Source: Amphimedon queenslandica
Lineage: Eukaryota > Porifera > Demospongiae > Haplosclerida > Niphatidae
Direction: 5' to 3'
Length of the DNA stretch: 38,159 bases
NCBI RefSeq assembly: GCF_000090795.2
Contig: NW_003546242.1
Coordinates: forward strand, 1,149,831-1,187,989
Shown: in pieces, positions 21,459 through 32,149 of the stretch
Numbering within the stretch: position 1 is the stretch's first letter
Layout: each line of letters begins with the position of its first letter
The notes under the pieces: generated by a model
The model's database searches: none
What the model saw: only the letters and a program-made list of their open reading frames with translations
What the model was told of the DNA's origin: nothing
Position numbers and translations under genes: made by a program

Positions 21459-23575
21459 CTATAATTTTTCTTCAATAACATTTAAAATTTCATTAAAATC
21501 GATATTGGTAAGTTTTGGTCCTTTGATTCCCATTCGTAAGGGTCTAGGTAAGTTTTTATCACTAACCATGCTATGAAGTCTTGTTTTCACCAGTTTCATT
21601 TGGCTAAAGGAGTGTTCTACTGTGGCAGTTCCAATGGGAAGGGCCAAAATGATGTTAAGCAACTTAAAGATCTCAGGGAAGATATCTGTGTATGCACCAG
21701 ATTTTTCCATTTCATACTTTAACTCTTGCAGTGTAGGTTGCTCTTTCAAGTTCTGCTTTTCAATTAAAAGGCCTTTCTCCTTAAACATTGCTCTCTGAAA
21801 AATACGCGACTCTGCTAGGGCTTCTTCACCATTTACAATTTGAGGGGAGCAATATGTTTTACCATCAAGCTCAATTTTACCCTTCTTACTATAAAAATCA
21901 ATCAAGCATTGTACTTCACAGTTCCCATAGTTTGGTAGATCATCTTCTTGTGATGCGAATGATGCAGGGTTAAAAACAGAGGCAGAAACCAGCCTTGTCA
22001 GAAAAGCGATTCTTAATGTTTAGAAGCAAACTATCCACATATGGAATGGCTACATAATTACGATACTCATTTAATGTGGTGAAAGCTTGAGCTCTTTGAG
22101 TTACAAGTTCAATGTTATAGTCTGAATGCAACTTAGTAATGGTTGTTTTCAGTTCAGAACACCATTGAGCTTGTTCTTTCTTAAGATCTTCTATTTCTGA
22201 ACAAATGCTTTCCAAAATGATAGGTAACCTGCTAAAATCAGAGACTTTACGCTGCAAATAGCAATTTAGACTTGCAAGGACATCAAGAATAATTATGTTA
22301 AAGGAGAACTATTGAAGCAACACCACTGTATGACGTCAAGACTAAAGCTATATCATAAGCTTCTGCATCCCCATCTGCTTCATAAAAGTTGGGTGGTGAT
22401 AATTGCAGGCAGTTCCTTCTGAATAGCCTGAATAAACCTCTCATGTGACAACCACCTTGTGTCACTACGCTTTATAACTTTTATTTCTGGTAACTGCAAA
22501 AGAGACTGGACAACTTTCAATGCCTAAGCTTCTTTTGGAGAATAATGAAACATCTTCCACAAATTGGTCATGGTGCCAAACATACTTCTTATCACCTGTA
22601 TTGACTCAGCTGCTTGAATTGAAGCTAGCTGCAATTTGTGACAGGAGCAATGAATGTAAAGAGCATGAGCCGCAAGAGATCGAATTCTTCTTTGTACTCC
22701 AGTTTGATGTCCAGAGAACAGTGCTGCTCCATCGTATCCCTGACCAACCAGTTTGCAATAGTCAAGACCTTTTTCTGAAATAAAAGAAGTGCTTCAGTAA
22801 TTGTTTTTGCATCAGTAGATTTAATGTGCAAAATTGTCAGGAAGTGCTCTGCAGGGCATCCATTGACTAGCCACCGAAAACAGACAGACAATTCCTCTTG
22901 GGTACGTATATCTTGGGACTCATTTGCTAAAATGGAGAAAAAGGGGCTTGACTTTAGACTCATAATTAGCTTCCTCTCAAGCCAAGTATTAATGGCTTCA
23001 AATAGCATTGTGGCACTGAACTTGGAAGTGTATTTAGCATTTAAAGGCTGTTCTTTGATGTGCTTTTCAAGAAGTTTATCTCCATTTGCAACTTGAAGAT
23101 CAATGATGCTTGGATAAACTGTGGTGTGAGAAATCCAGTTTATATCAAGGAAATAGATTGATCGTAACAATTTAAGAATAATCTCACGGTTATTTTTTGG
23201 GCGTTCAGCATCTGCTCTGGCTGCATTTGTGATTTGGAGAGCTACAACAGAACAAGCAACATCTGCTTGTGCCATTGCTGCCGTGCTTGCTGTATCGCTG
23301 TGCCATTTAGATTGACCTAGTTGTCTTAAAAGTTCAGTACCATGATTCCAATCACATATCCCTGTAGTAGTCCAAGCACCTCTGGCTCCAGCAGGTGGAT
23401 TGCCCCATTTCTGGCATACAGTACAATACATTCCTTCTGTAGGATCATTGCAAACAACCCAAACGTACTTATTCCTCCATTCTTTTTTATGAGAGAGACT
23501 GGCCTTGTACCTTTTCCTCTTTGATACATCAAGTACAGGTGTAGAAATATCTTGAACATCAGGTTGGACAGTCTA
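21459..23575 (-). pseudogene. hAT transposase, ZNF862/ZMYM-like
   Basis: The trace starts at about 23572 (QPDVQDISTPVLDVSKRKRY, KKEWRNKYVWVV), then MYCTVCQKWG, a C-x2-C zinc-binding start. The RNase H-like catalytic part follows (FFSILANESQDIRTQEELSV, FRWLVNGCPAEHF), then in other frames IHCSCHKLQLASIQAA and KRSDTRWLSHERFI. An insertion-domain stretch (YEADGDAEAYDIALVL) precedes KVSDFSRLPIILESICSEI. The C-terminal hAT dimerisation region has LPIGTATVEHSFSQMKLVKT and ends at 21459. Such proteins cut and paste DNA flanked by 8-bp duplications. At least four frameshifts or stops (near 22625, 22450, 22257 and 21940) mean it is inactive. Length and order match the family. Confidence 0.85.
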
Positions 23576-23679
23576 ATTTGAAGTCTCACTGGATTGGCCA
23601 TCACACTAACTAGCTGTCTCTTACAGAAAAACTTTCTAATACTCATGGCTGTCATGTGGCTCCTTAATTGAGTGACCAC

Positions 23680-24344
23680 TCCTTTTTTGTATTAACATAC
23701 ACATGTGTGCATAATCACAAAATTGCACTTGCTCAATGAAACAACTATAAAAGTATCCAATGTATAGACCCACTCTTCAAAAATAATTGCCAATAATGCT
23801 TAATATACTTTTCGATATGAGGGAGAGCAAGCTGGACAGAGGACCCCAGCGGTCAGGCTATGCTGATGCAGTACACAGCATACTAAGCCCTGTGATACAA
23901 AAAAGTTAGAACCCTAACGAAAAGCTCTCTAGACTCGAAATATACGATTTCCAAAGATACATGGCTTAGGCTCTAGCCAATAGCGCCAGAAACGATAAGC
24001 CTGAGCAGAGGAGACGGAAAACAGCCACCATCATAATCAAAAAACAACGCGGTTTGTTACATGCTGGCTGCATGCAATAATCAGATTTGCATGTGGCAGT
24101 ATGCAGGCGGAAAAAAGAAACAATGAGCCTAATTACAAATGGCTTTAATGACCATTTCAAAGACCCACCCCCAGATGATTAATGCGTTACTGACAATGAA
24201 AAGTTTAATCTATTAAGGAATATTGTTAAACAGACAGCATTCACGACACAACCACTAGTACCAGGGACGTAGATGCAGAAGATAGTCAAGATACGTAACT
24301 CAATGTAATAAAAATATTCGCAAACTTTATCCTGTCTACAAGGG
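23680..24344. other. Spacer with an orphan hAT-like end
   Basis: No gene is recognised. CAGGGACGTAGATGCAG at about 24252 resembles a hAT 5' terminus (CAGGGGCGTAG type) but has the wrong orientation to be the right end of the neighbouring element, and no partner was found. Confidence 0.35.
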
Positions 24345-24592
24345 ATGGCCAGTTTTACTCAATCTACACAGAATAGAGTATTAACTGGTGTAACAATGTT
24401 CCATGAACAAAATATAGAATTAGTTAAGACAAAATTTTTTAAAGTATTTAAGGATAATGATGTGTCACAGGCAGTAATCTTGGGAACTAGTACCAATTTT
24501 AAAGAAATGCGAGGTCCTTTTGATGACCTGGAGACTGAATAATAGCAAATTGTGTACTTTAAGAAACATTTTAGTTTTGATATTGAGTTAAT
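24345..24592 (+). pseudogene. Unidentified coding remnant
   Basis: A 65-codon frame (MASFTQSTQNRVLTGV, then FKEMRGPFDDLETE) meets two consecutive stops at 24540-24545, after which the same frame reads QIVYFKKHFSFDIEL. The L-x-T-E-x-x-x-Q-x-x-YF-K-HF pattern resembles N-terminal helical segments of transposon-derived sponge proteins, but I cannot name a family. Confidence 0.35.
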
Positions 24593-24599
24593 AATCATA

Positions 24600-26089
24600 A
24601 TCATCAATAAATTAACTTAAATTGCTTGAACATATAAGAGCCACTTGTACGTGTATTAGAGAAAAACTAAGTCCATGCATCATCTCTTGGTTCACATAAT
24701 AAATTATCAGTGTTGTACTATTGTTTCAATTCATCCTATGTATTCTGTAAAATGATGCATTTTGTGAGCAGGTTGTCAACTTGTCAAAGTATATTATAAA
24801 ATATCTAACATTAAATGTCATAATATTTTTAATTCTACTGCTGCAAGTGATGGAATTCTGGAAGACTTTTGTCACGGGGAGCTGTATAAAAACAATAGCT
24901 TGTTCTATTCTCATCCTTATGCACTGCAATTGTTCCTTTATTATGATGACGTAGAGGTATGCAATCCCCTGGGCTGAGCTGCCACTAGTTATAAATTAGG
25001 TAATGAAGTATGAGGGCATACATGTATGCGCATGCTTAATTAATTAATAATAATAATCAACATTAATCATTTACAACAATAAATGCAACTACATTTATAA
25101 CTTTAATGTATAACTCTGATACGATTCTTTTTGTTCACACTTGAGAACATTAAGTAACACCATCAAGCAAACCTAGATTCAATTTAGCTGGTGTCAGTTG
25201 TAAAATAAAGTTATATTGACAAATATGACTTGGACACTACTCTACAACCATTATTTTTAAGAAAGTACTTAAATTTTTTAAAGTACTCGTTACTAATTTA
25301 TCGTTCAATATACATTAATTTTTATTTAAATTTACTTGTAGAGTGGTGCTGAGTTTATATTTGGCCTAGCTCGCCAGCGATAAGCCGGTGCTAGGACTAT
25401 GTAGTTAAGTGTGTTGTCTGTCATTCATTTATTCTGTCCAGAAGCATTACCCCACTTTCAGTTACAGTCGTTTTAGAAAGGGGTCCCATATACTCAACTT
25501 ATCCACAAGCTAGAAAAGAGTTACTCCCTTTAGCTTTATCAAGTATAGATGGAAGTGCAAGGAACCAAAAGCTAAGAATTATGCCAAATATACATAGGTT
25601 CTCCTATTATTTCATCATATTTCCATTAACAGGGCTATAACTAGAGAGACACAAACCTTTTCTAAATAATATGTAGCATTTTTTCATAACTTTGATTTAA
25701 AAAACAAGTGCCTAACTTTAAACGAGGCACTTGTTCTTTGGAAGAGTAATTTTGGCCTATAGGCTTTAAGAGCTCGCCAAGAGATTGTAAGGAACAAATA
25801 GAAACTACTAAATGCGTGTGAAAACTTAAGCTTCTTCCAGCGGTCACTGGAAGAGACACCATTTTACTTTAGCACTCAAGATTTGACACTTTGATTGGAC
25901 TGTGACAACTCCAGCAATCAAGATTTGACACTTTCTCTGTGCTGTAATGACTGCCATGCTGTCCTTTGCAGCTACACCCAAACACAATCACATTTAATTA
26001 AACTATAAAAACTACAATCAAAAGTATTGCTATCAACACTATGTAAGCAAGTAACTTTTAATACAGTAATAATATGTATGGCAAATATA
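24600..26089. other. 1.5 kb without recognised features
   Basis: This is AT-rich DNA. AAGATTTGACACTTT occurs twice (about 25879 and 25920), about 40 bp apart. A minus-strand 66-codon frame at 25662-25862 has no recognisable domain. Confidence 0.4.
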
Positions 26090-26945
26090 TAGGCAGTAGC
26101 CGAAATGTAGGATTGAGGTTCATTTTTCAAGATGGCAGCCAATTTTATAATTTTCAAACATTTATAATTACATTGTACAGCCTTAAAAATGGTTTAGATG
26201 AGCTCTTCTTGACTGAGCAATTCTCCTGGTACCTTTAAAGTGAATTCTAATGTAGTGAGAGCATTTCTGGAGAATAGGCCCAAATTCAAATTTCTACAAA
26301 CTTTTTTCTTCTTTCATCTTCTATGCACCAGATAATCTTTTGATCCAGAAAACTGCTCAAGTCGGCTTTTACATCATTTTTTTTGCTTAGAACCAGAGCC
26401 ACAGTAGTTTCAAAAAAAAAGCTAAGACAGGGAGCATAATGGAAGAAAAAAATCCAGCCGCAGACACCGTGTGGGTTTGTCTTTTGACACTTTTAATTTA
26501 TGCGCACGTGATCAGTATGGATATTATTGATCTAACCACACAATTATAACAAAATATAATTTATCACAATAAGAAAAAAGAATGGAAACAAGTAAATAAA
26601 AGAAACATTAAAAATGGGAGAATAGTAGGATTGAATTGGGAATAAGTACGGAAACAAGAAGGTAATTGCAAACTGGTGTGTTCAAAAATCCTACACCACT
26701 GCATCAAAGATAAAGGCTTCACCTAGTGCTATCGTAGTTGGCTGTGTGGATAACTGTTATGCTTTTGGATAAGCCTTCATGCAGTTGTGTCGGATTTCTT
26801 ACCTTACCACTATGCAAGAACCCTCTTGTTTCCTTACTTTGAACCCTCTTGTTTCCTTACTTTGAACCCTCTTGTTTCCTTACTTTTCCCAGTTCATTCC
26901 TACTAATTTTCAATTTTGAAAGTCTTTTATTTACTTGTATAGTTC
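26090..26945 (+). repeat. Long repeat A, inverted relative to repeat B
   Basis: This block starts ATATAGGCAGTAGCC and GTAGGATTGAGGTT and runs through CTCCTGGTACCTTTAAAGTGAA, CAGACACCGTGTGGGTTTG and ACATTAAAAATGGGA to a terminal hairpin (about 26587-26940). The same landmarks occur in reverse at 29722-30543 at roughly 80% identity by eye. The hairpin arms contain GGAAACAAG...AATCCTACACCACTGCAT and its inverse. No coding sequence is evident. Confidence 0.85.
26818..26887. repeat. 23-bp tandem triplication
   Basis: GAACCCTCTTGTTTCCTTACTTT is repeated three times without change inside the right hairpin arm of repeat A. Repeat B has one copy of the corresponding sequence, so the expansion is specific to this copy. 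Confidence 0.95.
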
Positions 26946-26970
26946 TAAATTGTACATGTAAAACAAGATT

Positions 26971-27633
26971 AAAGGGCCATTGCACTGAATTTTGGGATAT
27001 TTACTTTATGGTCTTGATATGATTGCCTAATCATAATGATGTGTTTCGACTCCCGTTGTATTAGAAAAATTATTGACTGAGATATGAGCCTTCAAAAATG
27101 TTACTTCCTGTCAGTTGGTGTTGTTAAACGTGACGTCACAACAGGCAGAAATACAAATAAATCTGTTTTTTTTGTAGGGGAAATGATATTTTATTTTCAT
27201 GCCCTGTAATGTAATAGCAGTAGTTTAAAGATTCGGATCATTTGCCTTCATTATTCTAAGCATGCAATAGCAAGAAAAAGATTCAAAATAGCAAACAAGA
27301 CAAATTACCTACTTGTGATATTGTGACTTTTTGTTGCAGTTGCTTGCTTAGAATAAAGAAGGTTAATGATCCCAATCTTTAAACTACTGCTATTTCATTG
27401 CAGGGCATGAAATTAAAGGATCATTTTCCCTAAAAAGGAATGGATTTATCTGCATTTATACCTGTTGTAATGTCACGTTTAGCCACATCCACTGATAGGA
27501 AATAACATTTTTGAAGGCTCGTATCTCAAGGAATAAGTTTTTTTAGACAATGGGAGTTGCAACACATTATTATGGTCAGGCCATCATTAAAAGACCACAA
27601 CAAATACCTCAAAATTCAGTGCAGTGGCCTTTC
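26971..27633. mobile_element. 663-bp foldback element
   Basis: The two halves are inverted repeats of about 310 bp. AAAGGGCCATTGCACTGAAT at the left matches ATTCAGTGCAGTGGCCTTT at the right. Inward pairs include GAGCCTTCAAAAATGTTA with TAACATTTTTGAAGGCTC, and CAGTAGTTTAAAGATT with AATCTTTAAACTACTG. Only a short loop (about 27290-27320) is unpaired. No protein is encoded. Clear target duplications were not seen. Confidence 0.9.
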
Positions 27634-27644
27634 AGTGTTGTTTT

Positions 27645-27800
27645 CTTAGTTTTGACGAGGCAAATGCACCATCAGTGTCTCGTAAAGGTAATAAAGATAT
27701 ATTGAAAGGAACACTGTGCCTTGCAATTGCAGAAAATTCTGCTAGCCAAGCATTAGGTGTAGGAAGGTGTAAAATGTTAGCATCAGCTCTAAAAAACTAG
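27645..27800 (+). pseudogene. Short open block of unknown origin
   Basis: A 50-codon open stretch reads SFDEANAPSVSRKGNKDILK and CLAIAENSASQALGVGRCKM before a stop. It lies 1.2 kb upstream of the integrase-like fragment on the same strand and could be its first exon, but no splice link or family match supports this. Confidence 0.2.
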
Positions 27801-27942
27801 AGGCATTGCTTAGCTGTTAATTCAGAAATTCAAACAAAGGTAACTTATATATTTATGTTTCTTTTTAATTTTACCTGCTGAAAAATTAAAAGAACTAATA
27901 TACAGTACATAATGAGTGTGCAAAAGTGGCCAAACATAATTA

Positions 27943-28201
27943 CCGTATTTCCTTAAATAGAAGCTGCATTCGAATAAACGCCGAGATAGCAATTCACTTT
28001 AACTATAAATATGCAATGCTAGCCGAGGAGTGACTCAGTAGTCTAATGGATAATGCCTAAAGTTCCAGAATTCAAAAAGCATGAGGTCACGGGTTCGAAT
28101 CCCTTTCTGGGCCAAAGTTTTTTATATTTTTATACATTTTTTGGAGGTCCAAATATCATTTTAGGAAATAGACGCCCCGGCTTTTATTTAAGGAAATACG
28201 G
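27943..28201. mobile_element. TA-flanked MITE with tRNA-like core (copy 2)
   Basis: The 259-bp element starts CCGTATTTCCTTAAATAGAAG and ends with the inverse (CTTTTATTTAAGGAAATACGG), with TA outside both ends. The inner AATAAACGCC and GACGCC motifs and the tRNA-like centre match the 257-bp element at 10017. The termini of this copy are better preserved. Confidence 0.85.
28030..28114 (+). ncRNA. tRNA-like sequence inside the MITE (copy 2)
   Basis: TGACTCAGTAGTCTAATGGA resembles an A-box and D-arm. CACGGGTTCGAATCCC is a T-arm with a canonical B-box (GGTTCGAATCC). About 50 bp lie between, with GCCTAAAGTTCC...AAAAGC where the anticodon arm would be. The acceptor ends (GAGGAG and CTGGGCC) do not pair well, so it is a tRNA-derived relic that may still carry a pol III promoter. 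Confidence 0.65.
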
Positions 28202-28203
28202 TA

Positions 28204-28944
28204 TGATATTACATGAATGTAAATCTATAAAATATTAGAATTAGAGGGCACGATTGACAATTTGAAACATACATTTATGATTTTGATAGCATGCTGAATG
28301 CAGAAATCAGATCTCATCTGAAAGTAGGTGTGACAAGTCCCACATGTCTGGTTAACCTTAATTACTAAACTGGGCATGTAGCCACATCTTCAAACCCAAT
28401 GGAGATATGGATTCCATACCTTTGCTTCACATTGAGTAAAATCTGGGCTAATATAAAAGAAGTCAATGAATGGCTTATGAGGAACGGGACTTTCTGCATG
28501 TAGTGTCAGGTGTTAGTGCAATGTGAACAGTATCAGTCATCTTCATACTAATACAATTGAATTTCTAGCAGTTGAGGTTATATACAACATATTTATACAC
28601 TTTCCGGGCGTTAAAGTTACAATGTGTCATTGAGTTTTGTTAGTTTTCTCACCTAAAATTGAAAATGGGTGTAACCCATTAGTGAATCATCAATAAAAGT
28701 AAAGTCAAAGGTAAAAATATCTTGCTGCAATAGTTAATGAAGTTTCCGACAATGAATATTTCCTGCTCCACAGTATTAGTCTCTAGCTCATGACTTTACA
28801 AAAGCCAAAGCAAACAAGTAGTTACTACTGATTTTATCACAACAGTGTCATGATGCAATGTAATGTGTTAGCATTGGGCTCAGAGCCTATGGCATTGGGT
28901 AGTGCTTCATAAACATTGAATGTTCTTTTTGTATTTTTGTTCAG
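28204..28944. other. Spacer without recognised features
   Basis: Non-repetitive AT-rich DNA; no reading frame or repeat that I can support. It may be intronic relative to the integrase-like fragment that follows. Confidence 0.35.
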
Positions 28945-28954
28945 TTGTGCACTA

Positions 28955-29270
28955 CATGGGAGGAGATTGATGAGGGGATATCTCTTATATGGGATTTAGA
29001 ATATTTGAGAGGAGGATTGCATCTGCATTAAAGGCGATAGACCCCAATTTGTATTAATCACAAAGACAAAATGCTCTACATCGTACCAACCCTATCCCAT
29101 ATTGTCCAAGATACTCTTGCCATCAATTACATCTTGATCCAAATAAGAAACTCACTCTATTCGGGATAACAACTGTAGTTGCAAGAGATGGATACAGTGG
29201 CAAGATTAAGTTTTTTGGTGTTGTGCCAATGAGCAATAAAGTTGCAATTTATGATCTTGTTTACACGTAG
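28955..29270 (+). pseudogene. Integrase-core-like (rve-type) protein fragment
   Basis: After an AG at about 28953, the trace includes RIFERRIASALKAIDPNLY, one stop, then SQRQNALHRTNPIPYCPRY. It continues with LHLDPNKKLTLFGITTV, ARDGYSGKIKFFGVVPM and NKVAIYDLVYT. The block (H-x-D followed by KL, G-x-T-x-V, A-x-DG-x-SG-K-I, MP-x-x-N-x-x-x-IY) matches the RNase H-like catalytic core of integrase-like proteins found in sponges, cnidarians and fish. The first catalytic aspartate (LHLD) is present and the second half of the core is missing. It lies between long inverted repeats A and B. Decayed: one in-frame stop and a frameshift near 28985. Confidence 0.65.
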
Positions 29271-29721
29271 GTTCGTAATCAAAAATATCTGCTTATTATT
29301 TTGATGGATGCTATTTGCTCCGTCATTCTCAAGGTATACTCAAAGACAAACTATCATATAAAGTAACATCAATTTTATCTTGACCATCTACATCAAAATT
29401 GTTTTATAACACCTACAATATTTTAATATGACTGACAGTTTCTTAAACGGTTTTCCAATGATTTCATGTAACATTAAGAATTTCTACGAAATTTCCCCGA
29501 CAAACATGAAACCTCAATGTCGATTCTCCCAGCACTGTACTCTCAAGACCTTCCACTGCTGGGTAAGACTGTTCCAGAAGCTTTATCCCTCCATTTATTA
29601 TGTTGTTCATGAGCCAGTCACCATTAGTGATGCAAGCCTTATGTGCAAGTTCAGTCCTAATTTTCGAATTTATTGCTCATCCTTTTTCATTTTACAAACT
29701 TGAATAGGCTGCTTTCTAGTT
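29271..29721. other. Spacer with an unassigned plus-strand frame
   Basis: A 91-codon frame (29428-29703) has cysteines scattered through it but no motif I recognise, and no splice support to the preceding fragment. I would not call it a gene. Confidence 0.3.
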
Positions 29722-30543
29722 AAACATGTAAATAAAGAAACATTAAGACTGGCAAAACAGTAGTATTAAATTGTCAAGAAGTAAGGAAACAAGAGGGTAC
29801 TTGCAGACTGGTGTCGTGTGAAATCCTACACCACTGCATTGAGACTGTTACCCAAAAGTATAACAATTTATCCTCACAGCCAACTATGATAGCACTATCT
29901 GAAGCGTTCATCTTTGATGCAGTGGTGTAGGATTTCTTACCACACCAGTCTGCAAGTACCCTCTTATTTCCTTACTTTTTCCCCATTTAATCCTACTATT
30001 TTCCCATTTTTAATGTTTTTTATTTATGTACATTTATGTCAAAAATTAAATTCTGTTAACATTGTGTGGTTAGTTTAATCATATATACTGGTCACGTGTG
30101 CATAAAGTAAAGTGGCGTCAAACCACAAACCCACGCGGTGTCTGCAACTGGATTTTGTCTTCAAATTTGCTCCTTGTCTTGGCTTCTTTTTGAAACTACC
30201 TTTGTGGTGCTTGACCTAAGCACAAAAAATTGATGTAAAGGACAACTTAAGCGGCTCTCTGAATTAAAAAATTTTCCGGTGCATTGAAGAAGATAAAAGA
30301 ACAAAAATCAGAAGAATTTTGTAGATATTTGAATGTGGACCTGTTCTCCAGAAATGCTCCCGCTACATTACAGTTCACTTTAAAGGTACCAGGAGAATCT
30401 CTCGGTGAAGAAGAGGCCATCTAAGCCCTCTATAAGGTTGTGCAACGTAAGATAAAGGAGTTATAAGTGTTTAAGAATCATAAAAACGGCCACCATCTTG
30501 AAAAATCAACCTCAATCCTACATATAGGTTACTGCCTATATAA
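29722..30543 (-). repeat. Long repeat B, inverted relative to repeat A
   Basis: This is the reverse-complement partner of 26090-26945. The hairpin portion (about 29727-30031) has very clean arms: AGTAAGGAAACAAGAGGGTA...AATCCTACACCACTGCA and TGCAGTGGTGTAGGATT...TACCCTCTTATTTCCTTACT. The remaining 500 bp matches the non-palindromic part of A (CCACGCGGTGTCTGCA, GGTACCAGGAG, CTCAATCCTAC) and ends TACTGCCTATAT. Confidence 0.85.
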
Positions 30544-32149
30544 TTAAGACACTCTTTCAAAATACGTGTCATTCATTGCAAACTTGACATAAGTAATTCA
30601 TACCTTTTTCATTACTCCGTCTGTAATTTTGTAATTCCTCGTTATCTTTGCATTCTCCTTTTGTTGTCCATAGATGCAGCTGGATGCATCTGCAACCTCC
30701 TTTCTTTCACTGTAATAATAATCAATTTCATCTTACTGATTGAAACATTTAAACTTAAAACTGCACAAACTTTCCATAGCTGAATTATCACCTGCATTAC
30801 ATTTAAGAGACTGAACCCACTAAAGGGTAGTTTATTAGCCTTTATCATTCTACAAATTGCCTCTCAAGTTACTCTTTTTGTGATCATCAAAAGTGTTTTG
30901 CTTCACACAAGGGGTAAATATTGGCATTTGCTTTTCATCAGCTAAAAGACATGTACTGTAAATGTAATGTATTGAGTACTTTATTTACATTTCTTGTCAT
31001 TTACATCAGTTACGTAAGATGAAGGCTCTTCCGTAATAGGAATATCATACACTTCATGTAAAATTCCATCACCTGCCATCTGCCGCAATATCTTGTTGGT
31101 ACTTAACTAAGCTAGAGAGAATTATCAATAACAACTTATCAATATGCATAAAAATACATGTACACGTACTTCAGAATGTAAAGACTTTGTTTCTTCTTTG
31201 GAATTGGATGAAGGTTTGGAAGGTTGCGTCATAGGCGTAGGCAGGGTCAGGCATATAGTGGCAATGCTCAACCTGACTCAGCGGGCTGAGGGCAGAAGCT
31301 TGGGCAAGGTGGTTGGGTAAGACAGAGTGTGTCACTGTGTGTGAGACTGTCACACTATCATTACCACTGGTGTAGTTGGTCACTGGAACTATACTGTCAG
31401 TCTGTGACTGTCACTGAGCCTGAAGAATGAGGAAGAAGCTGAGAGAGCCAGAGCTGTAGCAGCAGCCATTTTATTGAAGTTACCAATTATGATGTCATAA
31501 TTAACAACTTAATTAGTAACACCCAAGTTAATTATTGAAATGGCGAGCTAAAGTCCATCTTCCATGCTGTCTTTTTTCAATTGTTGAACCTATTTCTTTT
31601 ATATATAGAAAGAAATTTGTTTTCCAAGCTCTGGGACAGCTTAAACAAGGTAGTGATCAAGTTTGCTGACTCTCACATAAACTCCAGTGATTAGCCTCAG
31701 CCAGAGTCGAACTTCCTCATTTTTTGTTAACTGGCTTTTTTAAAGCCACCCTATCACAAAAGAGCAGGTCTTATTACCTGATTACGATATAACAATAATA
31801 ATTGTGTATGCATGTTAGATAGTGCGAAATCTCCATACTTCGGGCAGCAAAAAGGGGTTGTGGCCAAAATTTCGGCGCTCTTTGCGCTCACTGTTTCATC
31901 CTTACCAACCTTTTGTCAGAGTCTGCCTACACCCATGGGTTGCGTTTGAGAAGAAAGTAGAGGTGACCTTTGTAAAAGTGATTCTTAGTGAGCTGGTCAG
32001 TACCGCTGAAGCAGGGTCCAAATGATTGCTGTTAGTCAGTCGGGCATCCATGAACATAGAATCATTATAGACTTGACGAAGAACAGATGGTGGTAGAGGT
32101 AGAAGAGTGTTCTCTTGACAAGTCAAAATCATTTCTTAATTTTTCATCA
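30544..32149. other. 1.6 kb without a confidently recognised gene
   Basis: A minus-strand start MAAATALALSASSSFFRLSD (from about 31477) has good start context and runs 26 codons. A second minus-strand frame (31383-31171) follows. Both are serine/histidine-rich and unrecognised. A block at 31090-30990 (minus) reads GDGILHEVYDIPITEEPSSY and could be an exon. None can be linked reliably. Confidence 0.3.

Noticed and set aside
28030..28114. Functional tRNA gene
   Set aside because: Promoter boxes are good, but the acceptor stem does not pair and the anticodon arm is poor. It sits at the centre of a MITE.
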